This document shows positions 39,817-49,248 of a stretch of DNA of 64,000 nt, piece by piece. A model generated the notes under the pieces. That model saw only the letters and a list, made by a program, of their open reading frames with translations, was not told the origin of the DNA and did not search any database. The DNA is from Modestobacter caceresii (GTDB lineage Bacteria; Actinomycetota; Actinomycetes; Mycobacteriales; Geodermatophilaceae), in NCBI RefSeq assembly GCF_000761485.1, contig NZ_JPMX01000119.1, forward strand, positions 1 to 64,000, in the 5' to 3' direction. The number at the start of each line of letters is the position of its first letter. Position 1 is the first letter of the stretch. The position numbers were made by a program, and so were the translations under genes.

Positions 39817-40539
39817 GTGACCGATCCCCGCACCGCCGGGCCGGTACCGGGTGCGCCGGCCGGTCCCGGCGCCCCGCCGGCGTCCCGGCAGGCGCCACCC
39901 CCACCGGGCTGGGCGCCCCGGCAGCCGGCGAGCCGGGCCGGGTGGGGGCCCGGTCTGCGCGGCGGTCGCGCCGACCTGCGGGCCGGGCTGGTCACCGTCC
40001 TGGCGTTGACGGTCGCCGGCCTGGGGGCCGGTGCCCTGTGGGCCTGGCTCGCCCCGCGGGTCGACTACCGGGTCACCGAGGGCCAGCTCGTGCCGGTGGT
40101 CGGGGTGCCGAGCGCCGAGGTGTTCATGGCCGACGACGGCGTGTACGTCCTCGTGCTGGCCGGGCTGGGGCTCGTGGCCGGCGTCCTGGTGTGGCTGGTG
40201 CGCAGCCGCCGTGGGGTGCCCGCGCTGGTCGGCCTGGCCACCGGGATGGTCGGTGCTGGTGTCGTCGCCTGGCAGCTGGGGGAGTGGCTGGGGGCCGGGC
40301 CCACCGAGGCGGAGCTGACCGAGGTCGGGGCGACGGTCACCACCGGCGTCGACCTGGGCGCGACCGCGGCGCTGGCCGTCGGCCCCTTCGTCGCCGTCCT
40401 CACCTACCTGGTGGCCACCGCGCTCACGCCGGACGACGACCTCGGCCGCCCCGACGACGGTGCCCCGCGACCGGAGCACCAGCTGCCGCTCCGCCCGCCG
40501 CTCCCGCCGGTGCCACCGGCAGCTCCCCGCCGCCTCTGA
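39817..40539 (+). CDS. Uncharacterised actinobacterial membrane protein (four predicted TM segments)
   Basis: 240 residues; I do not recognise a named family with certainty. A Pro/Gly/Ala-rich cytoplasmic N terminus (about 55 residues) is followed by hydrophobic segments near 58-76, 108-128, 136-150 and 187-207. An acidic, Tyr-containing external loop (VDYRVTEGQLVPVVG) sits after the first, and the tail is Pro-rich. Similar 4-TM proteins are common near dnaE or hisD in this group, some annotated DUF2567; I cannot confirm that here. It is followed by a hairpin repeat and is convergent with the LON-domain gene. Confidence 0.75.
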   Translation: MTDPRTAGPVPGAPAGPGAPPASRQAPPPPGWAPRQPASRAGWGPGLRGGRADLRAGLVTVLALTVAGLGAGALWAWLAPRVDYRVTEGQLVPVVGVPSAEVFMADDGVYVLVLAGLGLVAGVLVWLVRSRRGVPALVGLATGMVGAGVVAWQLGEWLGAGPTEAELTEVGATVTTGVDLGATAALAVGPFVAVLTYLVATALTPDDDLGRPDDGAPRPEHQLPLRPPLPPVPPAAPRRL

Positions 40540-40540
40540 G

Positions 40541-40592
40541 GTCCCCTTGCAGGGTCCCGCCGCGAGCCTGCGAGCGGCGGGGGCAAGGGGGT
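40541..40592. terminator. Convergent hairpin carrying the 25-bp repeat core
   Basis: Nested inverted repeats: CCCCTTGC (40543-40550) pairs with GCAAGGGG (40583-40590), and inside them CCCGCCGC (40556-40563) pairs with GCGGCGGG (40574-40581). The top is GAGCCTGCGA. The 25-bp core of the dispersed repeat is 40550-40574. Its position between convergent genes suggests a bidirectional terminator. Confidence 0.75.
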
Positions 40593-40598
40593 CCTTCT

Positions 40599-41546
40599 TC
40601 AGTTGGGGGTCAGTGGAGTGGCGAACTGGCGCAGCGGCACCGGGACCGCCCCGAGGGTCCGCAGCAGGGTGAGCTCCCGGCGCAGCATCCGGGACTCCAT
40701 GGCCAGGCGGCGGCGCGTCGCGGACTCGGCCAGCAGCGCCTGCCGGTCCTCGGTGGTCAGCAGGGCCACCGAGGCCACCAGGTAGGACAGCCCCCGCGCG
40801 TCGTCACTGACCTCGCGCAGCAGGGCCGCGGTGTCGGCGATCCCGGCCGGGGCGGCGTCGTCCTCGGGCACCAGGTCGTCGGAGGTCAGTGCGTCCAGCA
40901 CCTCGTCCGGGAGCCCGTCGCCGCCGCCCTGGCGGATGGCGACGTCGGCGACGTACCGGGCGAACAGGTCGCGGACGTTCCCGGCCAACAGCTCCAGCGA
41001 GCCGCGGGCCACCTCGGTCACGACGTCGTCGGGCTCCAGCCCGGGGGCGGTGTCCACGCCGATCAGCCCCTCGGCGTCCCCAGCGGCCTCCTCGGCCGCC
41101 TCCTCCTCGTCGAGCCACTCGACGACCGCGCGCAGGTACGTCGGCGGGGCGCCGGCGCCGGCGTCGGTCTCCCCGCCGCCGGCGGGCACCGCGTGCTCGT
41201 CCAGGTCGGCGGGCGCCAGGACCTCGAGCAGCCGGAAGCGCTCATCGCCGACGGCCACCACCTGGTACCCACCGTCGGACTGGGGTGCGACGACGCGCAG
41301 CGCCGCGGTGCAGCCCACGTCGAACAGGGCCTCGGCAGGCGAGACGCGGTCCACCTCCCAGCCCTGGCGGATCGCCACGACCCCGAACCGGCGCGGTGTC
41401 CCCTCCGGGAGCGCGGAGAGGTCGGCGACGAGCTGGCGGTACCGGGGCTCGAAGATCTGCAGCGGCAGGACCACGCCGGGGAAGAGCGGGGTCTCCAGGG
41501 GGAACAGCGGGATGACCTCCCGGCCTGCGGTCCCGTCCTCGCCCAC
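40599..41546 (-). CDS. LON peptidase N-terminal (substrate-binding) domain protein
   Basis: 315 residues. The N-terminal half matches the Lon substrate-binding domain: [53 protein letters not shown] and [10 protein letters not shown]. There is no AAA+ or protease domain, so it is a stand-alone LON-N protein, common in actinobacteria; the role is unknown. An acidic linker (about 125-165) precedes a helical C-terminal half. GTG 41546 follows a TAGGCT -10 by six nt, predicting a leaderless mRNA. It is divergent from hisD. Confidence 0.88.
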   Translation of the reverse strand: MGEDGTAGREVIPLFPLETPLFPGVVLPLQIFEPRYRQLVADLSALPEGTPRRFGVVAIRQGWEVDRVSPAEALFDVGCTAALRVVAPQSDGGYQVVAVGDERFRLLEVLAPADLDEHAVPAGGGETDAGAGAPPTYLRAVVEWLDEEEAAEEAAGDAEGLIGVDTAPGLEPDDVVTEVARGSLELLAGNVRDLFARYVADVAIRQGGGDGLPDEVLDALTSDDLVPEDDAAPAGIADTAALLREVSDDARGLSYLVASVALLTTEDRQALLAESATRRRLAMESRMLRRELTLLRTLGAVPVPLRQFATPLTPN

Positions 41547-41552
41547 GCCGGG

Positions 41553-41558
41553 AGCCTA
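41553..41558 (-). promoter_or_regulatory. Predicted leaderless -10 of the LON-domain gene
   Basis: On the minus strand, TAGGCT lies six nt before GTG 41546. The hisD -10 (41588-41593) faces the other way 30 nt away, so the two promoters overlap in their upstream regions. Confidence 0.55.
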
Positions 41559-41587
41559 CGGGCAGCGGGGCCGGTGCACCCGCCGTC

Positions 41588-41593
41588 TACCGT
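41588..41593 (+). promoter_or_regulatory. Putative -10 of the hisD operon
   Basis: TACCGT; the start of transcription would be near 41600, leaving a short leader with ribosome site CGGAGG (41616-41621) before GTG 41627. Confidence 0.45.
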
Positions 41594-41626
41594 GGGGTGT
41601 TCTCCCGTCGTACCCGGAGGTGCTCC

Positions 41627-42943
41627 GTGCTGTCCCGCATCGACCTGCGTGGTCCTGCTCTGCCCGGGCCGCGTGAGCTCGCCCAGCTGCTGCCGCGCGC
41701 CGGCGTCGACATCGACTCGGTGCTGGACGTCGTCCGGCCCATCTGCGACGACGTGCGGCTGCGCGGCGCGGAGGCGGTCCGCGAGATCACCGCGCGGCTG
41801 GACGGCGTGGACGTCCCGGACATGGCCGTGCCGCAGGCCGCGCTGGACGAGGCGCTGGCCACCGTCGACCCCGCGGTGCGCGCCGCCCTGGAGGAGTCGA
41901 TCCGCCGGGTGCGGATCGTGCACGCCGACCAGCGCCGGACCGACGTCACCACCGACGTGGTGCGCGGCGGCACCGTCACCGAGCGCTGGGTGCCGGTGCG
42001 CCGGGTCGGGCTGTACGTGCCCGGCGGCCTGGCCCCGCTGCTGAGCTCGGTGGTCATGAACGTCGTCCCGGCGCAGCTGGCCGGCGTCACCTCGATCGCG
42101 GTGGCCAGCCCGCCGCAGCGGGACAACGGCGGCCTGCCCGACCCCGGGGTGCTCGCGGCGTGCGCGCTGCTGGGCGTCACCGAGGTGTACGCGGTCGGCG
42201 GGGCCCAGGCGATCGCCGTCTTCGGCTACGGCGCCGGCTCCTGCGCGCCGGTCGACCTGGTCACCGGGCCGGGCAACGTCTACACGACCGCGGCGAAGCG
42301 GCTGCTGCGTGGCCTCGTCGGCATCGACTCCGAGGCCGGCCCGACCGAGGTCGCCATCCTGGCCGACGACACCGCCGACCCGGTGCACGTCGCCGCCGAC
42401 CTGATCAGCCAGGCCGAGCACGACCCGCTGGCCGGTGCGGTGCTGGTCACCACCAGCGAGGAGCTCGCCGACGCCGTCGGTGAGCTGCTGCCCGGACAGG
42501 TGGCGGCCACCAAGCACAGCGACCGGATCACCACCGCGCTCGGGGGCACCCAGTCGGGCATCGTGCTGGTCGACGACCTGGACGCCGGGCTGGCCGTGGT
42601 CGACGCCTACGCCGCCGAGCACCTGGAGATCCAGACCCGCGATGCCCGCGAGGTGGCGATGCGGGTGCGCAACGCCGGCGCCGTCTTCGTCGGCCCGTGG
42701 GCGCCGGTCTCCCTCGGCGACTACGCCGCCGGCTCCAACCACGTGCTCCCCACCGGCGGCTGCGCCCGGCACTCCAGCGGGCTCAGCGTCCAGACGTTCC
42801 TCCGTGGGATCCACGTGGTCGAGTACGACGAGCAGGCCCTCGCCGAGGTCGCCGGGCACATCGACGCCCTGGCCGGAGCCGAGGACCTGCCGGCACACGC
42901 CGCCGCGGTGCGGGCCCGGCAGCAGTCGCCGTCCCGGTCGTGA
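41627..42943 (+). CDS. hisD: Histidinol dehydrogenase HisD
   Basis: 438 residues from GTG 41627, with GGAGG upstream; the longer frame from 41597 lacks support. HisD performs the last two NAD-dependent oxidations from histidinol to histidine with a bound zinc. Seen: [70 protein letters not shown], and [19 protein letters not shown] with the zinc/catalytic His region. It is coupled to hisC by GTGA overlap. Confidence 0.97.
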   Translation: MLSRIDLRGPALPGPRELAQLLPRAGVDIDSVLDVVRPICDDVRLRGAEAVREITARLDGVDVPDMAVPQAALDEALATVDPAVRAALEESIRRVRIVHADQRRTDVTTDVVRGGTVTERWVPVRRVGLYVPGGLAPLLSSVVMNVVPAQLAGVTSIAVASPPQRDNGGLPDPGVLAACALLGVTEVYAVGGAQAIAVFGYGAGSCAPVDLVTGPGNVYTTAAKRLLRGLVGIDSEAGPTEVAILADDTADPVHVAADLISQAEHDPLAGAVLVTTSEELADAVGELLPGQVAATKHSDRITTALGGTQSGIVLVDDLDAGLAVVDAYAAEHLEIQTRDAREVAMRVRNAGAVFVGPWAPVSLGDYAAGSNHVLPTGGCARHSSGLSVQTFLRGIHVVEYDEQALAEVAGHIDALAGAEDLPAHAAAVRARQQSPSRS

Positions 42944-44057
42944 CGGCGATGGAGGCGCTCCCGCTGCGGCCGGAGCTGCGTGGCCGGTCGCCGTACGGCG
43001 CGCCGCAGCCACCGGCCGAGCACCGGCTCAACACCAACGAGAACCCGCACCCGCTGCCCCCGGCGCTGCTGGCGGACCTCCAGGTGGCCCTGGCCGAGGC
43101 GGCCACCGGCCTCAACCGCTACCCCGACCGGGACGCCACGGCGTTGCGGGCCGACCTGGCCGCCTACCTCACCCGCACCAGCGGCGAGCGGGTCGCCCCG
43201 GCGCAGGTGTGGGCGGCCAACGGCTCCAACGAGGTGCTGCAGCAGGTGCTGCAGACCTTCGGCGGTGCGGGTAGGACGGCGCTGGGCTTCACCCCGTCCT
43301 ACTCGATGCACCCGATCCTCAGCGCGGGCACCGGCACCGCCTGGGTCGACGGGCACCGCCGCGCCGACTTCACCATCGACCCGGCGGCCGCTGCCGCCCA
43401 GGTGCGCGAGGTGCGGCCGGACGTCGTCTTCGTGACCAGCCCGAACAACCCGACCGGCACCGCGGTGGAGCTGGACACCATCGCCGCGCTGTACGAGGTC
43501 ACCGACGGCGTCCTGGTCGTGGACGAGGCCTACACCGAGTTCGCCCGCACCGGCACGGTCTCGGCGCTCTCGCTGCTGCCCGGGCGCCCACGGCTGATCG
43601 TCAGCCGCACGATGAGCAAGGCGTTCGGCATGGCGGGGCTGCGGCTGGGCTACCTGGCCGCCGACCCCACCGTGGTCGACGCGCTGCAGCTCGTCCGGCT
43701 GCCGTACCACCTCAGCTCGCTGACCCAGGCCGCGGCGCGGGCCGCGCTGGCGCACACCGAGCAGCTGCTGGCCACGGTCGCCCTGGTCAAGGCCGAGCGC
43801 GACCGGATCGTCGCCGCGCTGCCCGCAATGGGGCTGACCAGCGTGCCCAGCGACGCCAACTTCGTGCTGTTCGGGCACTTCACCGACTCCGCCGCGGCCT
43901 GGCAGGCGCTGCTGGACCGCGGGGTGCTCGTGCGCGACGTCGGCCTGCCCGGCTGGCTCCGGGTCACCGCCGGCACGACCGAGGAGACCGACGCGTTCCT
44001 CACCGCGCTGGGTGAGGTCGCACCGGCGCACCGCAGCTCTCTGGGAGGATCGCCGGC

Positions 44058-44061
<4 letters not shown>
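42940..44061 (+). CDS. hisC: Histidinol-phosphate aminotransferase HisC
   Basis: 373 residues. This PLP enzyme transaminates imidazole acetol-phosphate. The PLP lysine is Lys227 in [53 protein letters not shown] and [10 protein letters not shown] are family motifs. GTG 42940 overlaps the hisD stop in GTGA; ATG 42949 (three codons later) is the alternative. The stop overlaps hisB as ATGA. Confidence 0.96.
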
Positions 44062-44654
<593 letters not shown>

Positions 44655-44658
44655 GCTC

Positions 44659-44835
44659 GTGAGCTTCGGCGTCGCGCTCATGGTCCTCGGCGGGTTCCTG
44701 CTCGGCGGCGCGTACAGCATCTTCCGGGCCGACTCCGACACCGACGGGCGCACCGGGGTGCAGGTGGCCTTCGCCGTCATCCTGCTGGTCGCCGCGCTGC
44801 TGGCGACGGCGGCCGGCGTCCTGCGCCTGGTCTAG
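44659..44835 (+). CDS. Small two-TM membrane protein between hisB and hisH
   Basis: 58 residues from GTG 44659, 4 nt after hisB. Two hydrophobic helices ([18 protein letters not shown] and [20 protein letters not shown]) are joined by a short polar loop [12 protein letters not shown]. No family recognised. Because it lies in the his operon immediately after hisB, it is probably co-expressed with the his genes. hisH follows after 67 nt with its own promoter-like sequence. Confidence 0.7.
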   Translation: MSFGVALMVLGGFLLGGAYSIFRADSDTDGRTGVQVAFAVILLVAALLATAAGVLRLV

Positions 44836-44889
44836 GGGACGGTCGCCCCGCAGCCCGGGAATGCCGGCGGGCCGCAGAGGGCTGGTGGG

Positions 44890-44895
44890 TAGCGT
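44890..44895 (+). promoter_or_regulatory. Predicted leaderless -10 of hisH
   Basis: TAGCGT, then seven nt, then GTG 44903. An in-frame GTG at 44894 overlaps the hexamer and is therefore less likely to be the start. Confidence 0.5.
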
Positions 44896-44902
44896 GGCAG
44901 CT

Positions 44903-45541
44903 GTGAAGAAGGTCGTCGTCCTCGACTACGGGTCGGGCAACCTGCGCTCGGCAGAGCGCGCACTGACCCGGGTGGGCGCCGACGTGACCGTGTCCGCCGA
45001 CCCGGAGGTCGCGCTCGAGGCCGACGGTCTCGTCGTCCCCGGGGTGGGCGCCTACGCCGCCTGCATGGACGGGCTGCGGGCCGTCGACGGGCCCAAGGTC
45101 ATCGGCCGGCGGCTGGCCGGTGGGCGTCCGGTGCTCGGCATCTGCGTGGGCATGCAGATCCTGTTCGAGCGGGGCGTCGAGCACGGCCAGGACACCGAGG
45201 GCTGCGGTGAGTGGCCCGGCGTCGTCGAGCAGCTGCACGCGCCGGTGCTCCCGCACATGGGCTGGAACACCGTCTCCTCGCCGGCGGGCTCGAAGCTCTT
45301 CGCCGGCCTGGAGGGGCAGCGCTTCTACTTCGTGCACTCCTACGGGGTGCGGGAGTTCCCGCTCGCCGAGCCCGGCGTCACCGGCCGGCTGACCCCGCCG
45401 GCGGTCACCTGGGCCGAGCACGGCGACCGGTTCGTCGCCGGGGTGGAGAACGGGCCGCTGTCGGCGACCCAGTTCCACCCGGAGAAGAGCGGCGACGCCG
45501 GCGCCGCACTGCTCACCAACTGGCTCGACACGCTCGACTGA
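44903..45541 (+). CDS. hisH: Imidazole glycerol phosphate synthase, glutamine amidotransferase subunit HisH
   Basis: 212 residues. HisH hydrolyses glutamine and channels ammonia to HisF. It has the triad Cys81 in LGICVGMQ plus the His-Glu pair in QFHPEKS near the C terminus; [20 protein letters not shown] and HMGWNTV are family motifs. The start at 44903 gives [12 protein letters not shown]. Its partner HisF is encoded 4 kb away, beyond a minus-strand block. Confidence 0.96.
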   Translation: MKKVVVLDYGSGNLRSAERALTRVGADVTVSADPEVALEADGLVVPGVGAYAACMDGLRAVDGPKVIGRRLAGGRPVLGICVGMQILFERGVEHGQDTEGCGEWPGVVEQLHAPVLPHMGWNTVSSPAGSKLFAGLEGQRFYFVHSYGVREFPLAEPGVTGRLTPPAVTWAEHGDRFVAGVENGPLSATQFHPEKSGDAGAALLTNWLDTLD

Positions 45542-45542
45542 C

Positions 45543-45619
45543 GAAGGACCCCCTCCTCCCGGCCCCGCTGCAGGGGCCCGCCGCGAGCTCGCGAGTGGTG
45601 GGGGGCAGCGGGGTCCTTC
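45543..45619. terminator. Convergent hairpin with 25-bp repeat core between hisH and the SDR gene
   Basis: Outer arms GAAGGACCCC (45543-45552) and GGGGTCCTTC (45610-45619) are perfect; CCCCGCTGC (45563-45571) can alternatively pair with GCAGCGGGG (45605-45613). The inner stem CCCGCCGC / GTGGTGGG keeps pairing with two G.U pairs. The repeat core is 45571-45595. Confidence 0.75.
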
Positions 45620-45620
45620 A

Positions 45621-46388
45621 TCAGCTGCGCAGGTAGCTGGCGCCGTTGACGTCGATGATCGTGCCGGTGGAGAACCGGGCGCCGGGGGAGGCCAGCCACA
45701 GCACCGCGGAGGCGACCTCGGCGGGGTCGGCGACCCGGCCGTAGGGCGACTGGGCCCGGACGGCGTCCCCTCCGGGACCGTCGAGCACCTCGCGGGCCAT
45801 CTCGGTCTGCACGAACCCGGGGGCCACGGTGCCCACGGAGATGCCGTGCGGGGCCAGTGCGAGCGCCATCGACTGGCCGAAGGCGTTCAGCCCGGCCTTG
45901 GACGCGCCGTAGGCGGGGTTGTTCGGCTCCCCCCGGAACGCGCCCCGGCTGGAGACGTTGACCACCGCGCCGCCACCGGCGGCGATCAGGTGCGGCAGCG
46001 CGCGGAAGGTCGCGTTCGCCGGGCCGACCAGGTTGACCGCCAGGGTGTGCTGCCAGGCCGCCTGCCACTCGTCGTAGTTCGTCTGCAGCGGCGGGTGCGC
46101 GGTGAAGACGCCGGCGTTGTTGACCAGCACGTGCAGCCCGCCCAGCGCCTCGGCGGCCTCGTCGACCATCCGGCCGACGGCGATGGGGTCGGTGAGGTCG
46201 GCCTGCACCAGCACGTGCCCGTCGCCGGGCAGCTCGGCGAGCACCTGCTCGGCCCGCTCCCGGGAGCCGCCCCAGTGCACCGCCACCCGGTCGCCCTGGG
46301 CGGCGAACGCGAGTGCGATCGCGCGGCCGATGCCGCGGGAGGCGCCGGTCACCAGGACGGCGCGCGAGGTCGGGGTCTGCGGGTCCAC
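45621..46388 (-). CDS. SDR family NAD(P)-dependent oxidoreductase
   Basis: 255 residues, classical short-chain dehydrogenase. Cofactor loop TGASRGIGRA near residue 15, NNAG at LVNNAGVF, catalytic Ser in VNVSSRG, and Tyr/Lys in AYGASKAGL. Substrate unknown. GTG 46388 gives VDPQTPTSRAVLVTG; an in-frame TTG 12 nt upstream is possible. It lies 16 nt after the nitroreductase stop and is likely in the same minus-strand unit. Confidence 0.9.
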   Translation of the reverse strand: MDPQTPTSRAVLVTGASRGIGRAIALAFAAQGDRVAVHWGGSRERAEQVLAELPGDGHVLVQADLTDPIAVGRMVDEAAEALGGLHVLVNNAGVFTAHPPLQTNYDEWQAAWQHTLAVNLVGPANATFRALPHLIAAGGGAVVNVSSRGAFRGEPNNPAYGASKAGLNAFGQSMALALAPHGISVGTVAPGFVQTEMAREVLDGPGGDAVRAQSPYGRVADPAEVASAVLWLASPGARFSTGTIIDVNGASYLRS

Positions 46389-46404
46389 GGGGGGAGTCAA
46401 CCAG

Positions 46405-47004
46405 TCACCAGCTGCCGCGGTGGACGACCTCGTCCACCCCCCGCCGACCGCGCTCGAGCGACGGCGACCGCTTGTCCTCGGTGCCGGGGTAGCCGACCGA
46501 GACGCAGCCGATCGGTGCGTACGCGGCCGGCACCCCGAAGGCCTCGCGGAAGGCAGCGATGCGCTCCGGCGGGACACCGAAGAAGCACGCGCCCAGCCCC
46601 TCGTCGACCGCGGTGAGCAGCATCAGCAGCGACGCCATCCCGGTGTCGACGTCCCAGTAGGGCACCGGCCAGCGGGCCTCGTCACGGTCGGTCCAGCCCT
46701 TGTCGGGCTCCGCGTAGCGCTCCAGGTAGGCGGCCTTGTGCGACAGCGGCACGACCAACAGCGGGGCGCGGCGCATCCGGGTCAGCCAGCCGTCGGGCGC
46801 ACCGGGACCGGTGGTCGCCGTCCAGAAGCGGTCGCGCTCCGCCGGCGTCTCCAGCACCAGGAACGCCCAGCCCTGGCTGAACCCGGCCGACGGCGCCCGG
46901 ATCGCGTGCTCGAGCAGCCGCTCGCGGACCTCGGCCGGCACCGGCCGGTCGGGGTCGTAGTCACGCACCATGCGGCGCCGGCGGACGACGTCCCTGAACT
47001 CCAT
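46405..47004 (-). CDS. Nitroreductase family protein
   Basis: 199 residues. FMN-binding features are RRRRMVRDYDPDRPVP, HAIRAPSAGFSQGW and MASLLMLLTAVDEGLGACFF, then GVPAAYAPIGCVSVGYPG near the C terminus, the typical nitroreductase layout. The physiological substrate cannot be inferred. ATG 47004 has AGGGTGGGG upstream; GTG 47013 is an alternative. It is followed by the SDR gene, so the two may act together on a small redox substrate. Confidence 0.88.
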   Translation of the reverse strand: MEFRDVVRRRRMVRDYDPDRPVPAEVRERLLEHAIRAPSAGFSQGWAFLVLETPAERDRFWTATTGPGAPDGWLTRMRRAPLLVVPLSHKAAYLERYAEPDKGWTDRDEARWPVPYWDVDTGMASLLMLLTAVDEGLGACFFGVPPERIAAFREAFGVPAAYAPIGCVSVGYPGTEDKRSPSLERGRRGVDEVVHRGSW

Positions 47005-47034
47005 GGGCCCCACCCTGCCGCAGCGGGCGCCGGG

Positions 47035-47583
47035 TCAGGCCACCCGGCCGAGCCGGGCCAGCAGGCGGGCCTCCCGGTCGGCGTCCGCGGGCACGTCCAG
47101 GGCCGGGCGGCAGATGCCCTCCATGTGGAGGGCGGCTCCGAAGCCGTCCGCGCCGGCCTCGACCCGGTCCAGCTCCTCGTCGCTGAGGTCGGCGTCGGCG
47201 CCGACGGCGCGGGCGACGTCCCAGCGGTGCACGACCATGTCCCACACGTAGAACTGCTCGAAGGTGGCGCCGACCGTGGTGCGCCCGAAGAAGCCGTCGA
47301 ACTCCCGGGAGGCCACGGCCTCGTCGGAGACGGCCCCGGTGACCCGCTCCGCGTGCCCGCGCCAGGCGGCGGCCGGGTCGGCGGCCACGTCGGGTGCCTC
47401 GCCCAGGTCCACGCCGTGCGTGGTGAGGAACTCCCGCTGCGTCCCGATCACGTGCCCGACGACGTCGGCGGCGGTCCAGCCCTCGCACGGGGACGGGCGC
47501 GACCAGCCGGCCGGGGGCACGGTGTCGAGCAACGCGGTGAGGGGACGGTCGGCTGCTGCGTAGCTCGTGGCGGTGGAGGTCAT
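47035..47583 (-). CDS. DinB-like / maleylpyruvate isomerase N-terminal (TIGR03086-type) protein
   Basis: 182 residues. The pattern PSPCEGWTAADVVGHVIGTQ early, and VWDMVVHRWDVARAVGAD in the middle, is typical of the DinB/mycothiol-dependent maleylpyruvate isomerase-like superfamily, with the metal-binding His residues in GHV and HRWD. Many members are mycothiol-S-transferases or of unknown function. The predicted start at 47583 follows TAGGTT by eight nt. It sits 30 nt before the nitroreductase start on the same strand. Confidence 0.82.
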   Translation of the reverse strand: MTSTATSYAAADRPLTALLDTVPPAGWSRPSPCEGWTAADVVGHVIGTQREFLTTHGVDLGEAPDVAADPAAAWRGHAERVTGAVSDEAVASREFDGFFGRTTVGATFEQFYVWDMVVHRWDVARAVGADADLSDEELDRVEAGADGFGAALHMEGICRPALDVPADADREARLLARLGRVA

Positions 47584-47591
47584 GGCCCGGG

Positions 47592-47597
47592 AACCTA
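47592..47597 (-). promoter_or_regulatory. Predicted leaderless -10 of the minus-strand redox block
   Basis: TAGGTT on the minus strand, eight nt before ATG 47583. The divergent AraC-type gene starts 25 nt away, so this short region would serve both directions. Confidence 0.4.
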
Positions 47598-47622
47598 GGG
47601 GCGTGCGGCAGGCTCGGTCTTG

Positions 47623-48507
47623 ATGAAAGCCGACAGCCGGCCCCCGGACGGCGGGACGACCCCGCGGGACGCCGTGGAGCGCGCCCACCTCAAGGAGCCG
47701 GACGACGTCTCGCACGTCATGTACCGGTACCCGGTGGACCCGGGGTTCGACGGGCTGCTGCAGCGGTTCTGGATCCCGGTCTGGTCGGTGCCCGCGGGGC
47801 GGGAGGCGCCGCAGCGGGTCCTGCAGTACCCGGTGTCGCTGGTCGTCGTGGCCGCCGACTACGCCCGCTTCTACGGCGTCGTGTCCGGGCTGTCCACGAC
47901 GACGTTGACCGGCACCGGGTGGGCGGTCGGGGTGATGTGCGCACCCGCCGCCGGCTCGCTCATCGCCGGCGGGCCGATGAGCGACCACACCGACCGGCAC
48001 GTCGACGTGGCCGACGTCCTGGGTCCGGCGGGGGAGACGCTGACCGCCCGGGTCCGCGCCGCGATGGCCCCCGACCCGCATGCCCCGGCCGCGCACTCCG
48101 CCGCCATGGCGGCCTTCGGCGCCGCACTGCGACCGCTGCTGCCGGTCGACGCCGACGGCGAGCTGGTCAACCGGGTGGTGGCGTACGTGGAGGGCGACCG
48201 TGAGGTCCTCCGCGTCGCCCAGGTCTGCGCGCAGTTCGGCCTCTCCGAGCGGGCCCTGCAGCGGCTGGTCCACCGCCGCCTCGGGCTGACCCCGAAGTGG
48301 CTGATCCAGCGACGCCGGCTGCAGGAGGCCGCGGAGCGGCTCCGCGCGGGCCCGGCCGACCTCGCCGGGGTGGCCGCGTCCCTCGGCTACGCCGACCAGG
48401 CGCACTTCACCCGCGACTTCGCCCGCGTCACCGGCGTCCCACCAGGGCAGTTCGCCGCCCGCTACGGGACCGGCGGCTCACGCGGCCCCGGGAGCGGCGT
48501 CTCCTAG
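47623..48507 (+). CDS. AraC family transcriptional regulator
   Basis: 294 residues. The N-terminal ~190 residues resemble the sensor domain found in DUF6597-type AraC proteins (MYRYPVDPGFDGLLQRFWIP, GWAVGVMCAPAAG). The C-terminal domain is a double helix-turn-helix (VAQVCAQFGLSERALQRLVH, VAASLGYADQAHFTRDFARV, TGVPPGQFAARYG). It is divergent from the maleylpyruvate-isomerase-like gene with 39 nt between starts, making that minus-strand block the likeliest target (inference). ATG 47623 is preferred; an in-frame TTG lies one codon upstream. It abuts priA by 9 nt. Confidence 0.85.
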   Translation: MKADSRPPDGGTTPRDAVERAHLKEPDDVSHVMYRYPVDPGFDGLLQRFWIPVWSVPAGREAPQRVLQYPVSLVVVAADYARFYGVVSGLSTTTLTGTGWAVGVMCAPAAGSLIAGGPMSDHTDRHVDVADVLGPAGETLTARVRAAMAPDPHAPAAHSAAMAAFGAALRPLLPVDADGELVNRVVAYVEGDREVLRVAQVCAQFGLSERALQRLVHRRLGLTPKWLIQRRRLQEAAERLRAGPADLAGVAASLGYADQAHFTRDFARVTGVPPGQFAARYGTGGSRGPGSGVS

Positions 48508-48510
48508 GCT
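48505..48510 (+). promoter_or_regulatory. Predicted leaderless -10 of priA
   Basis: TAGGCT overlaps the stop codon of the AraC-type gene and lies six nt before GTG 48517. The GTG at 48511 directly abuts the hexamer and is the less likely start. Confidence 0.55.
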
Positions 48511-48516
48511 GTGCCC

Positions 48517-49248
48517 GTGCCGAAGCTCCAGCTGCTCCCTGCCGTCGATGTCGCCGACGGCCTCGCCGTCCGCCTGGTCCAGGGGGAGGCCGGCAGCGAG
48601 ACCTCCTACGGCGACCCGCTCGAGGCGGCGCTGGCCTGGCAGCGCGACGGCGCCGAGTGGGTGCACCTGGTCGACCTGGACGCCGCCTTCGGGCGTGGCT
48701 CCAACCGCGAGCTGCTGGCCCGGGTGGTCGGTGAGCTGGACGTCGACGTGGAGCTCTCCGGTGGCATCCGGGACGACGAGTCGCTGACCGCCGCGCTGGC
48801 CACCGGCTGCCGCCGGGTCAACCTGGGCACCGCCGCGCTGGAGTCCCCGGAGTGGTGCGCGCGGGCGATCGCCGAGCACGGCGACCGGGTCGCCGTCGGT
48901 CTGGACGTGCGCGGCACCCGGCTGGCCGCCCGCGGCTGGACCAAGGAGGGCGGCGAGCTGTACGAGACCCTCGCCCGGCTGGACGCCGAGGGGTGCGCCC
49001 GCTACGTCGTCACCGACATCACCAAGGACGGCACGCTGCGCGGCCCGAACCTGGAGCTGCTGCGCGAGGTCTGCGCGGCCACGCCACGTCCGGTGGTCGC
49101 CTCCGGCGGCGTCAGCTCGCTGGAGGACATCCGCGCGCTGGCCGCGCTGACCGAGGTCGGCGTCGAGGGCTCGATCGTCGGCAAGGCGCTCTACGCCGGC
49201 CAGTTCACCCTGCCCGAGGCGCTGGCGCTGACCGAAGAACTGGCATGA
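48517..49248 (+). CDS. priA: Bifunctional phosphoribosyl isomerase PriA (HisA/TrpF)
   Basis: 243 residues, TIM barrel. In actinobacteria PriA isomerises both ProFAR (histidine) and PRA (tryptophan). Seen: [20 protein letters not shown] with the first catalytic Asp, [45 protein letters not shown] with the second Asp, and ASGGVSS. The sequence tracks mycobacterial PriA closely, and the trp genes downstream include no trpF, supporting dual function. Coupled to ridA by ATGA. Confidence 0.95.
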   Translation: MPKLQLLPAVDVADGLAVRLVQGEAGSETSYGDPLEAALAWQRDGAEWVHLVDLDAAFGRGSNRELLARVVGELDVDVELSGGIRDDESLTAALATGCRRVNLGTAALESPEWCARAIAEHGDRVAVGLDVRGTRLAARGWTKEGGELYETLARLDAEGCARYVVTDITKDGTLRGPNLELLREVCAATPRPVVASGGVSSLEDIRALAALTEVGVEGSIVGKALYAGQFTLPEALALTEELA

